From contig NZ_KE384411.1 in assembly GCF_000425625.1 (NCBI RefSeq), forward strand, positions 141,616 to 205,615: a stretch of DNA of 64,000 nt, in the 5' to 3' direction. The notes beneath the pieces were generated by a model. It did not search any database. It worked only from the letters and a program-made list of their open reading frames with translations, and had not been told where the DNA came from. The number at the start of each line of letters is the position of its first letter. Position 1 is the stretch's first letter. The stretch comes from Stutzerimonas azotifigens DSM 17556 (GTDB taxonomy: Bacteria > Pseudomonadota > Gammaproteobacteria > Pseudomonadales > Pseudomonadaceae). Positions 38,550 through 45,459 of the stretch are shown in pieces. Position numbers and translations under genes: made by a program.

Positions 38550-38966
38550 ATGACCATTCAAAACGGCGCACTCGCGCCGACGGGATCGGCTTGCCTTGAG
38601 AAAGTGCTCTCTCGGCTCGACAAGGTGAAGGCGGCCGGTGCGGGCAAGTGGAAAGCCTGTTGCCCGGCGCACGACGACCGCGACCCGAGCCTGAGCATCA
38701 GGGAGGCCGAGGACGGCAAGGTGCTGCTCCATTGCTGGGCGGGCTGCTCGACTTCCGACATTACCGCCGCAATCGGGCTGGAACTCCGCGATCTGTTCCC
38801 CTCTTCCGAACGCAAAGGCGCCCCACGAGGGCCCAGCAGAGAGGCGAAGCAGCTGGAGGGCTGGATACTCAGCATTGGGATCAGCCACATCCAGCGCGGC
38901 GTCCCGATGAGCCAGGCCGATCAAGAACGCTTTGAGCTGGCCAAACGCCGGCTGGGGGTGCAGTGA
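38550..38966 (+). CDS. CHC2-type zinc-ribbon primase fragment/protein
   Basis: A 138-residue protein carrying only the DNA-primase zinc-binding domain: CCPAHDDRDPSLSIREAEDGKVLLHCWAGCS, with metal ligands C38, H41, C62 and C66 in the CHC2 arrangement. In full-length P4-alpha-like or DnaG-like proteins a Toprim or AEP catalytic domain would follow; none is present here, and the next gene is a separate AAA ATPase. It may recognise the origin strand or serve a host primase. The TGA stop and the next ATG share one base. Confidence 0.85.
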   Translation: MTIQNGALAPTGSACLEKVLSRLDKVKAAGAGKWKACCPAHDDRDPSLSIREAEDGKVLLHCWAGCSTSDITAAIGLELRDLFPSSERKGAPRGPSREAKQLEGWILSIGISHIQRGVPMSQADQERFELAKRRLGVQ

Positions 38967-40240
38967 TGGCTGTCATTGAATCGATCAAGAAGGAATGGGC
39001 GGAGGCTGCCGCGAAGGATATGTGGCGAGCAAACGCCGTCCCGGCTAGCCAGATCACGCCTGCGGCCATTCATTGGGCATGGCCCGGCTGGCTGGCACTC
39101 GGAAAGCTGACCATCCTCGCGGGCGCTGGAGGAACGGGCAAAACGACCCTATCGCTGGGGCTCGCTGCGACCCTGACATGTGGCGGCCGCTGGCCGGATG
39201 GAGCGATCTGCCGCGAGCGGCGGAGCGCCATGATCTGGTCGAGCGAAGACGACGCGGCCGACACCATCGTGCCGCGCCTGATTGCAGCCGGAGCCGATCT
39301 GAACAAGGTCTTCATCCTGCAGGGCCGAGTAAACGGCCTGGGCGAGACAGAGCCTTTCGACCCGGCCAAGGATGCCGACTTGCTGGCCGAGGCGCTGGAG
39401 AGGATCGGCGACGTGGGGCTGATTTTGATCGACCCTATTGTGTCGGCTGTTGCGGGTGACATGAATCAGGCCAACCAGGTGCGCCGGGCGCTTCAGGGGC
39501 TGGTCGACCTGGCTGAGCAGTACGACTGCGCTGTGCTGGGCATCACGCACTTCTCCAAGGGGAGCGCGGGGAACAACCCCGCCGAGCGTGTCCTGGGCTC
39601 GCAGGCCTTCGGCGCCCTCGCTCGGACAGTGCTGGTGGCGGCCAAGCAGGAGGACTCGGATCTGCGGGTACTGGCCCGGGCGAAATCGAACATCGCGGTA
39701 GACGACGGCGGGTGCTCGTACTCGATCGAGGAATGCACGGTCGGTGACGGAATCACCACAACGCGCGTGCTATGGGGCGACACGATCGAGGGAACCGCGC
39801 GGGAAATTCTCGCAGACGTGGAGCGCGTAGAAAGCGAAGAGTCCGGCGAGAAAGAGGACGCCGAGCAGTTCCTGGCAAGCCTACTGGCTGACGGCCCTGT
39901 TCCGGTCAAGCAAGTCAAGGGAGATGCGGCCGGCGCAGGACACGCCTGGCGAACGGTCGAGCGAGCGAAAAAATCTCTCGGCGTTGAAGCCGTCAAGGTT
40001 GGCCTGAAAGAAGGGTGGGTTTGGAGGCTCGGCGCCGAAGACCGCCAACTTACCCCGAAGACCGCCACAAAAAAGAATGGCGGTCTTCGGGAAAAAGTGG
40101 CGGTCTTCGGGAATGACCTGGCGGCCTTCGAGCCCCCGTTCGTGCCCTTCGATGCACCTTCGGGACCGCCGAGCATAGTGAGAGATCCCGCCGTCCATCT
40201 TGACGTCGCTTTCGATGATGCGGACGAGGAGGAAGTCTGA
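38966..40240 (+). CDS. RepA-like AAA helicase/initiator (AAA_25 type)
   Basis: A 424-residue RecA-fold ATPase related to plasmid RepA/DnaB-like helicases. Walker A is GAGGTGKT (residues 53-60), and Walker B is LILID with D156. SSEDDAADTIVPRL and the segment LGITHFSKG...ERVLGSQAFGALARTVLV are characteristic of the group. A winged-helix-like region follows (about 295-350: EQFLASLLADGPVPVKQVKG...WRTVERAKKSLG). The last 70 residues are a linker whose DNA holds an iteron array (40035-40131). ATG 38966 is preferred to GTG 38963. It should be the replication initiator or helicase of the island, paired with the zinc protein upstream. Confidence 0.88.
   Translation: MAVIESIKKEWAEAAAKDMWRANAVPASQITPAAIHWAWPGWLALGKLTILAGAGGTGKTTLSLGLAATLTCGGRWPDGAICRERRSAMIWSSEDDAADTIVPRLIAAGADLNKVFILQGRVNGLGETEPFDPAKDADLLAEALERIGDVGLILIDPIVSAVAGDMNQANQVRRALQGLVDLAEQYDCAVLGITHFSKGSAGNNPAERVLGSQAFGALARTVLVAAKQEDSDLRVLARAKSNIAVDDGGCSYSIEECTVGDGITTTRVLWGDTIEGTAREILADVERVESEESGEKEDAEQFLASLLADGPVPVKQVKGDAAGAGHAWRTVERAKKSLGVEAVKVGLKEGWVWRLGAEDRQLTPKTATKKNGGLREKVAVFGNDLAAFEPPFVPFDAPSGPPSIVRDPAVHLDVAFDDADEEEV
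40035..40131. repeat. Iteron array, putative replication origin inside repA-like gene
   Basis: Two direct copies of CCGAAGACCGCC (40035-40046 and 40055-40066), then two perfect inverted copies GGCGGTCTTCGG (40079-40090 and 40099-40110), then a fifth with two mismatches (40120-40131). Spacing is 20 bases within each pair. The centre (40067-40078, ACAAAAAAGAAT) is AT-rich. Codons of the repeats are read in different frames, so a DNA-level role is likely. Confidence 0.75.
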
Positions 40241-40545
40241 TGGGCGCGATTGACTACCTCCGCGAGCGAGGATTTGCCGCCCGCCTGAGCGGCAAGCGTG
40301 TCCGGGTTTCGCCCGCCAGCAGGCTGACCGAAGACGTTCGTCGATACATCAAGGCTCACCGCCTGGAATTGCTGGCCGAGCTGGCGTCGGGTGATGGCCA
40401 GGAGCGGCGCTGCCACTGGAAGGTGCTGCTCCCGGGCCGGCCGCCCTTCGTAATGATCTGCGAGCCAATAACGCGGCATGAGGCCCTGTCCGACGTGCAG
40501 AGCCGATGGCCGGACGCAACTATCAAGGAGGAACACCAATGCTGA
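40240..40545 (+). CDS. Hypothetical protein (TubC-like docking fold at N-terminus)
   Basis: A 101-residue protein whose first 50 residues, IDYLRERGFAARLSGKRVRVSPASRLTEDVRRYIKAHRLELLAEL, resemble the small TubC/docking-like domain found near primase and replication genes in many pseudomonad plasmids and prophages. The rest (HWKVLLPGRPPFVMICEPITRHEALSDVQSRWPDA) is unassigned. It overlaps repA by one base (TGATG) and the next gene by seven. Confidence 0.7.
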   Translation: MGAIDYLRERGFAARLSGKRVRVSPASRLTEDVRRYIKAHRLELLAELASGDGQERRCHWKVLLPGRPPFVMICEPITRHEALSDVQSRWPDATIKEEHQC

Positions 40546-40841
40546 CATCCATGATTACCGGACGCCTGGTCAAGGCTCCTCAGCTCAATGCAGACGGCCG
40601 CTATGTGGCGACCGTGGCGGGCCTCGGCGATGACCGCTCCGTAAGAGTCGTCTGCCGGCGCAAGGCGCACGCCAACCAGCTGCTGGAATTGCCGCAAGGG
40701 TCACCCGTGGCGGTATCTGGCCTGCTGCGCATCTCGCCGGTCATCAACGACAAGGGGGAGCCACTGGCGCTGCTGACCCTGGAAGTGACCGCGATTCTCA
40801 CCCCGCAACCCAAAGGCCTGCTGGCCCGCCTTTTCACTTGA
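40539..40841 (+). CDS. Small OB-fold, SSB-like protein
   Basis: A 100-residue protein that looks like a minimal single-stranded-DNA-binding OB fold: MITGRLVKAPQLNADGRYVATVAGLGDDRSVRVVCRRKAHANQLLELPQGSPVAVSGLLRISPVINDKGEPLALLTLEVTAILT. The GRLVKAP start and the VxVxGxL pattern match SSB-type proteins, but it lacks the aromatic residues and acidic tip of a full SSB. AAGGAGG precedes the ATG. It closes the replication module. Confidence 0.7.
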   Translation: MLTSMITGRLVKAPQLNADGRYVATVAGLGDDRSVRVVCRRKAHANQLLELPQGSPVAVSGLLRISPVINDKGEPLALLTLEVTAILTPQPKGLLARLFT

Positions 40842-40851
40842 GGAAACATCA

Positions 40852-41379
40852 ATGACCGATAACACCCAGCCCACCTACGAAGAGCTTTCCAACGAAGTCG
40901 CCACGCTTCGCACGCTCAAGGACGACCTCCACAGCAACCTGACCAAGGCCCGGGCGCGCGTCAAAGAGCTGGAGCAAACCGTCGAGCAGCAACAGACAGA
41001 GCTAACTGAAGTGAAGCTGAACAGGCCAGTTGCGCACCTGCTAGAGGAAATCCTGGTCGGGTCGAAGTACGCGGCCGCAGAGCTCGCAGACCACATCAAG
41101 TTCGAGCTCAACGATGACGGGGAGATCCAATTGCTCGATCTGGAAGGAAACCCGGTGACCATCACTGAAAAGGACGGTGGAAAGGAAGTCACGCGGCCGG
41201 TGCGGTTTGAGCAACGCGATGTCCGGCGCTACCTGGCCGACTCCGGCAAATTCGACCACATCCTCAAGAGTTCTGGCGCCAATGGCGGCGGCGCTCCGAA
41301 CAATCACCCGGGCGCCGGCGGTGCCAAGCCCCAAGGCAAGCAAGAGAATCGCAGTTCTGCTTCCTTTGGCCTGAGATAG
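40852..41379 (+). CDS. Coiled-coil protein upstream of capsid (possible scaffold)
   Basis: A 175-residue protein. Residues about 5-50 form a strong coiled coil (YEELSNEVATLRTLKDDLHSNLTKARARVKELEQTVEQQQTELTEV). A central compact domain follows (HLLEEILVGSKYAAAELADHIKFELNDDGEIQLLD...VTRPVRFEQRDVRRYLADSG), then a flexible G/P/N tail. Size, coiled coil and position just before the major capsid gene resemble a head scaffold, but no scaffold family is recognised. It might instead belong to the replication block. Confidence 0.65.
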   Translation: MTDNTQPTYEELSNEVATLRTLKDDLHSNLTKARARVKELEQTVEQQQTELTEVKLNRPVAHLLEEILVGSKYAAAELADHIKFELNDDGEIQLLDLEGNPVTITEKDGGKEVTRPVRFEQRDVRRYLADSGKFDHILKSSGANGGGAPNNHPGAGGAKPQGKQENRSSASFGLR

Positions 41380-41400
41380 CGTTACAATATAACAGCGGCT

Positions 41401-41467
41401 CCAGTAGGGGCCGCCACCCTCCGGCCAGTAGGCCACCCCTCCGCAATACCCTGGCCAGTCGGCCACC
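41401..41467. repeat. Short direct repeats between coiled-coil gene and capsid gene
   Basis: Three related repeats, CCAGTAGGGGCCGCCACC (41401-41418), CCAGTAGGCCACC (41425-41437) and CCAGTCGGCCACC (41455-41467). They fill the only sizeable gap among the late genes. They could be a packaging-recognition (cos/pac) site or an operator. Confidence 0.5.
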
Positions 41468-41524
41468 GCCACGACAGTAGTCCGCCGCGAATCACTGACT
41501 TTTCTTGATTCGAGGTAATGCCAC

Positions 41525-42520
41525 ATGGCAACCGTTCAACTTAGCGACATCATCAAGCCGGACGTCTTCACCGATTACGTGGTGCAGAACGTGATGGAAA
41601 AAACTGCCCTCGTGCAATCCGGTGTTCTCGTTCCGAATGCCGTTATCAATGACCAGCTAACCGCTGGATCGGATGCGTTCAGCGTCCCCTTCTGGCGCGA
41701 TTTGGGCAACGACGAGGCGAACATCGTCAACGATGACCCTGACAGCCGCGCCACTCCGAAGAAGATCCAGACCGGCAAGCAATTCATCCGGAAGGCGTAT
41801 CTGCACCAATCTTGGTCGGCTATGAACCTCGCCAGCGAGCTTGCCGGCTCGGACGCGCTGGCCCGCATCCAGGATCGCGCAGTCGCCTACTGGAATCGCC
41901 AGCTGCAAAGGCGCCTGGTGGCCACGCTTACCGGCGTGCTGGCAGACAACGTGGCGAATGACAGCGACGACATGGTGCTCGACATTACCGCCGCCACTGC
42001 TAACGCATTCAGCCCGGAGGCAGTAATCGACGCGGCCGGCACCTTGGGCGACAGCATGGATACCGTTACCGGGATCGCCATGCATTCGGACCTCTATCGG
42101 CAAGCCCTCAAGGCGGATCTGATTGAGTTCGTGCAGCCCAGCGCCGGCTCGATGCGCCTGCCGACCTATCGCGGCCTGGCTGTGATCGTTGATGACGGAA
42201 TGCCGAAGGTGAGCGACGGCGAGTCCGGATTTAACTACACCAGCGTCCTGTTCGGAGCCGGAGCCGTGGGCTACGGGCTGACTGCCCCGCGCGTCGCTGC
42301 AGGCACGGAAGTGGAGAACATTCCCGGAGCGGGTAACGGTGGCGGGCAGCAGATCCTGCACAGCCGCGTAAACCTCGCCGTTCACCCGGCCGGCTTTGCT
42401 TGGGTCGAGGGGACTCTGGCCGGCGACTCTCCGACCATTGCCGAGCTGTCCGCAGCGGTTCATTGGGACCGCGTTGTAGAGCGGAAAGCCGTCCCGATGG
42501 CCTTCTTGGTCACCAAGTAA
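41525..42520 (+). CDS. Phage major capsid protein
   Basis: A 331-residue major capsid protein of the HK97-like fold as found in many siphophages: MATVQLSDIIKPDVFTDYVVQNVMEKTALVQSGVL, FSVPFWRDLGNDEANIVNDDP, KQFIRKAYLHQSWSAMNLASELAGSDALARIQDRAVAYWNRQLQRRLVATLTGV, and IAMHSDLYRQALKADLIEFVQPSAG...RLPTYRGLAVIVDDGMP. The frame is complete with no N-terminal delta domain that would need cutting, which fits the absence of a protease gene. GAGG lies nine bases before the ATG. Confidence 0.88.
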   Translation: MATVQLSDIIKPDVFTDYVVQNVMEKTALVQSGVLVPNAVINDQLTAGSDAFSVPFWRDLGNDEANIVNDDPDSRATPKKIQTGKQFIRKAYLHQSWSAMNLASELAGSDALARIQDRAVAYWNRQLQRRLVATLTGVLADNVANDSDDMVLDITAATANAFSPEAVIDAAGTLGDSMDTVTGIAMHSDLYRQALKADLIEFVQPSAGSMRLPTYRGLAVIVDDGMPKVSDGESGFNYTSVLFGAGAVGYGLTAPRVAAGTEVENIPGAGNGGGQQILHSRVNLAVHPAGFAWVEGTLAGDSPTIAELSAAVHWDRVVERKAVPMAFLVTK

Positions 42521-42528
42521 GTGAGGAA

Positions 42529-42550
42529 GGGGCCAGCAATGGCCCCTTTT
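42529..42550 (+). terminator. Intrinsic terminator between capsid and terminase genes
   Basis: A perfect 7-bp stem, GGGGCCA and TGGCCCC with loop GCAA, is followed by TTTT. It ends six bases before the terminase small-subunit start, so it likely cuts terminase expression relative to capsid. Confidence 0.75.
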
Positions 42551-42555
42551 GCCGT

Positions 42556-42993
42556 ATGACCGAGAAGAAATCACGAAACGCCGTCACCGGCACCCGCAAG
42601 AAGCCCCCAGCGAATGCCGCCGAGACCCTCCTGGAACTTGCATCCAGCGGCTACAACAAGAAAGGCCTGGCCTACCGCCTGGGCACGACCGTGGAAACCC
42701 TCAACAAGTGGCTAGAGCTTTATCCGGAGCTGCAGCAAGCCCTCGATGAAGGACGCGAGCGGGAGCATCACGCGCTATTCAACGCGCTCTACAAGAACGC
42801 CACCGAAGGAGGCAACGTCACGGCTGCAATCTTCCTGCTGAAGGCTCGCCACGGGTACCGAGAGGGCGACCAGTCCGAAATTGCCAACAAGGTATCGATC
42901 AACTTCCAACTGCCCGGGGCTATGCGTCTCGAGGACTTCGCCAAGGACGTGTCAACACCGAAAGGGAGGCTGCCTAATGACGATCGAACTTAA
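42556..42993 (+). CDS. Phage terminase small subunit-like protein
   Basis: A 145-residue DNA-packaging protein candidate. It has a basic N-terminus, a helix-turn-helix (AAETLLELASSGYNKKGLAYRLGTTVETLNKWLELYPELQQALDEGR) and a helical oligomerisation part (HHALFNALYKNATEGGNVTAAIFLLKARHGYREGD), as in small terminases that bind the packaging site. It ends inside the large subunit gene (17-base overlap). There is no clear Shine-Dalgarno in front of ATG 42556, only the T run of the terminator hairpin. Confidence 0.82.
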   Translation: MTEKKSRNAVTGTRKKPPANAAETLLELASSGYNKKGLAYRLGTTVETLNKWLELYPELQQALDEGREREHHALFNALYKNATEGGNVTAAIFLLKARHGYREGDQSEIANKVSINFQLPGAMRLEDFAKDVSTPKGRLPNDDRT

Positions 42994-44335
42994 CGACTTT
43001 CAGAGGCGGCTGATGCTGCTTCCCGAGGAACTGGACGTATTCATGGGCGGCGGGCGCGGTGGCGGCAAGTCATTCGCCCTGGCGCTGCTGTGCCTGCGTC
43101 ACGTCGAGCAGTACGGGGACAAGGCCCGCATCCTGTATCTGCGCCGCACCTACAAGGGCCTTGCCGACTTCGAACTGATATGCCGGGAAGTCTTCGGCAT
43201 GGTCTACAGCACAGCGGCACGCTACAACGCCGCTGAGCACGTCTGGCGCTTCCCAAGCGGCGGTTATCTCGAACTGGGACAGTTGGAATCCCACACGGAC
43301 TATACGAAGTACCAGGGTCGATCGTTCACCCTGCTGATTGTCGACGAGGCCGGGCAGTACCCGAACCCGGACCTGCTAGATCTGATGCGCTCCAACCTGC
43401 GCGGACCCAAGGACATGCCGATCCGCATGGTAGTAGCGGCCAACCCGGGCGGCCCTGGGCATTACTGGTTAGCAAAGCGCTACGTCTTTACCACTGCGCC
43501 ATGGAAGCCCTTCCTAGAGCCCAAGAGCAAGCGTCAGTGGGTCTATGCGCCCTCTACCTTCGAGAGCAACCGCTTCATAGACACTGATCAGTACCGTGAC
43601 CAGCTGGAGTCGGCATGTCCTGATGACCCCGAACTGCTTCGTGCCTGGATGACCGGCGACTGGGCGGTTAACCGAGGAGCCTATTTCGCGTCCGTGCTCG
43701 ACGAGGGGCGGAATGCCGTGGATCCGTGGGACTACATTCCGCAAGGCTGGCAAACATGGCTGGCTCATGACTTCGGGTCGTCGGCTCCAAGCGCCACCTA
43801 TATCTTTGCCCAGTCCCCCGGCGGCGAAGGCCCGGACGGGAAGTACTACCCGATCAGAAGCCTCGTGCTTGTCGATGAGTTGGTGACCGCGAAGAGGGAT
43901 AACCCCAACGCGGGCCTCGGCTGGACCGTTCCGGTACTGGCAGAGGAGATCGCCGAGATGTGCAAGCAGTGGCGCATTCGGGCAGCAGGCGTGGCTGACG
44001 ATGCCATCTTCGCCAAAGGAGGACATGCGGCAGGCTCGATCGCCGATGAGTTCGAGAGGTGCCGTGTGTCGTTCAGGCCAGCCAGGAAGGCCGATCGCAT
44101 CACTGGATGGAACGTCATGCGACGCCTTCTGGCTGATGCGGGAAAGCCTGATAAGCCTGGGCTCTATATCAGCCGTCAGTGCGCTTACCTGTGGGAGACA
44201 TTGCCAACCTTGGCGAGGGATCAACGGCGAGTCGAGGACGTGGACACGACCGGCCCGGATCATGGCGCTGACGCTGTCCGGTATGGCTGCCTGAGGCGAG
44301 AACAGGTTTGGAGCGTCCAGTCGTTGAGGGTCTGA
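42977..44335 (+). CDS. Phage terminase large subunit
   Basis: A 452-residue packaging motor. The ATPase domain has Walker A GGGRGGGKS (residues 24-32) and Walker B LLIVDEAGQ (D123, E124), with the coupling region VVAANPGGPGHYWL. The nuclease domain (RNase H fold) is seen in WLAHDFGSSAPSATYI, GVADDAIFAKG and the C-terminal HGADAVRYGCLRR, with acidic residues in the expected order. GGGAGG is seven bases before the ATG. It is the last phage gene of the island; no portal or prohead gene follows. Confidence 0.92.
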   Translation: MTIELNDFQRRLMLLPEELDVFMGGGRGGGKSFALALLCLRHVEQYGDKARILYLRRTYKGLADFELICREVFGMVYSTAARYNAAEHVWRFPSGGYLELGQLESHTDYTKYQGRSFTLLIVDEAGQYPNPDLLDLMRSNLRGPKDMPIRMVVAANPGGPGHYWLAKRYVFTTAPWKPFLEPKSKRQWVYAPSTFESNRFIDTDQYRDQLESACPDDPELLRAWMTGDWAVNRGAYFASVLDEGRNAVDPWDYIPQGWQTWLAHDFGSSAPSATYIFAQSPGGEGPDGKYYPIRSLVLVDELVTAKRDNPNAGLGWTVPVLAEEIAEMCKQWRIRAAGVADDAIFAKGGHAAGSIADEFERCRVSFRPARKADRITGWNVMRRLLADAGKPDKPGLYISRQCAYLWETLPTLARDQRRVEDVDTTGPDHGADAVRYGCLRREQVWSVQSLRV

Positions 44336-44427
44336 GGATTGGGCCAGGGAAGGCGCTAACTCGTCCAATTCGGACGATAAAAAGGCTGGTCAAAAAACGA
44401 TCAAAACAAGCCCAGCAACCAACATCC

Positions 44428-44447
44428 TGTACACCTGGGTGTACACC
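44428..44447. repeat. Right-end arm-type repeats
   Basis: TGTACACC (44428-44435) and the full palindrome GGTGTACACC (44438-44447) repeat the motif found upstream of the integrase. They lie about 45 bases inside the inner tRNA-end repeat, as a right arm would. Confidence 0.6.
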
Positions 44448-44488
44448 TAACCTTTCAAACATCCTGAAAGCCGCATGGTTACTGGCTA

Positions 44489-44510
44489 GTTCGATTCCCT
44501 TCGCCCTCCA
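44489..44510 (+). repeat. Inner attR candidate
   Basis: GTTCGATTCCCTTCGCCC (18 bases, identical to 34054-34071) followed by TCCA; compared with the tRNA end, two bases (CG) are missing. A GCCC...GGGC hairpin with TTTTT follows at 44527-44548. The nearby arm repeats make this the likely end of the integrase-bearing element. Confidence 0.65.
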
Positions 44511-44719
44511 GACACCATAAGTTAAGGCCCTGTTTCTACGGGGCTTTTTCGTTTCCGGCTTTGGGTGGTGTCAAAAAGCCCAGCCGCAAGGCTGTGATCA
44601 AACGGACGAAAGCGCCTGGATGCCGTGCTTCGGGTCGTTATGAATAGCGCGCAGCAGCGCCTTTGCCGGGCCGGTGGGTTCGCCTCCTATAACGCTGCTT
44701 AAGCCTTCGCGGCCATGGA
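44511..44719. other. Gap between inner attR and parE
   Basis: The non-coding stretch from the large terminase to parE (44336-44719) contains the right arm repeats, the inner attR, a weak terminator near 44527-44548 and then about 170 bases in which I see no supported gene; any coding remnant there is not recognisable. Confidence 0.5.
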
Positions 44720-45058
44720 TTAGCTTTCATTACGGAACGCATCATCTTGGACCCAAGACGGGATATCGCTCGTTCCGTGCAGTACGCGCCAAATTTCAAT
44801 GTGGCTCGGACGTTCCACATAGAACACCAGGTAGGGAAACCGCTTGAGCGGCCAGGATCGCAGCCCTGGAAGATCCAGCTCATGTGCGTAGCGGCTGGAA
44901 CCTGATTCAGGGTGGCGACTGAGCTGTTTATAGGCATATTCCAGCGCATCAATCAGACCCAGCGCCGCCTTATCGGCCTCTTGCGCCAGATAGTAGGCAA
45001 TCGCTCGCTCAACGTCCTCACGCGCTAGCGCTCTTGGGATGACAGGCTTTTGCTTCAT
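44720..45058 (-). CDS. parE: ParE/RelE family toxin
   Basis: A 112-residue toxin of the RelE/ParE superfamily. Typical parts: ALAREDVERAIAYYLAQEADKAALGLIDALEYAYKQLSRHPESGSSRYAHELDLPGLRSWPLKRFPYLVFYVERPSHIEIWRVLHGTSDIP, where the RxWxLKRFPYLVFY and VLHG(T/R)xDI segments mark the fold. ParE toxins block DNA gyrase. Its start overlaps the antitoxin stop by four bases. It would stabilise the DNA between the two right-end repeats. Confidence 0.92.
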   Translation of the reverse strand: MKQKPVIPRALAREDVERAIAYYLAQEADKAALGLIDALEYAYKQLSRHPESGSSRYAHELDLPGLRSWPLKRFPYLVFYVERPSHIEIWRVLHGTSDIPSWVQDDAFRNES

Positions 45059-45291
45059 CCGCGAGCATTCCGAACCCGATCACGTAGAGATTCGAAGTAA
45101 TCGGCATCAACGGGAGCAGTCGGCGCCGAGGCGGCACCCGCTAACAGCAAACCTCGAAGATGCTGGCGGTCCTGGTCCTTGCGGATCAACTCGCGGACGT
45201 ATTCACTACTGGTGCCGTAGCCACGCTGATTGACTTGTTCGTCCACGAAGCTCTTCAGCGTATCGGGAAGGGAGATGTTCATGGTGCTCAT
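45055..45291 (-). CDS. parD: ParD family antitoxin
   Basis: A 78-residue ribbon-helix-helix antitoxin: MNISLPDTLKSFVDEQVNQRGYGTSSEYVRELIRKDQDRQHLRGLLLAG is the standard ParD DNA-binding region, followed by a flexible acidic part that binds the toxin. ATG 45291 is used; an internal ATG at 45282 is also possible. ParD with ParE normally represses its own promoter; a palindrome and tandem repeats lie directly upstream. Confidence 0.92.
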   Translation of the reverse strand: MSTMNISLPDTLKSFVDEQVNQRGYGTSSEYVRELIRKDQDRQHLRGLLLAGAASAPTAPVDADYFESLRDRVRNARG

Positions 45292-45304
45292 GCGGGCAGC
45301 CCCT

Positions 45305-45344
45305 TTGGCAAAAATTGGCAAAAATACTTTAGCGCGTTGCTAAA
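45305..45344 (-). promoter_or_regulatory. Likely parDE operator/promoter region
   Basis: Tandem repeats TTGGCAAAAA (45305-45314 and 45315-45324) and the palindrome TTTAGC-GCGTT-GCTAAA (45328-45344) lie 14-53 bases upstream of parD, a fitting place for ParD binding. Confidence 0.6.
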
Positions 45345-45459
45345 CGCGGTGTCGATAAAGAGTCGAAATCACTGTGCCGAATGGCGCCGAAACGATCAGC
45401 CGAATCAACCGGAAACCGCCCAACGACAAGCTTTGAGCCGAAACGACACACTGAGCAAA

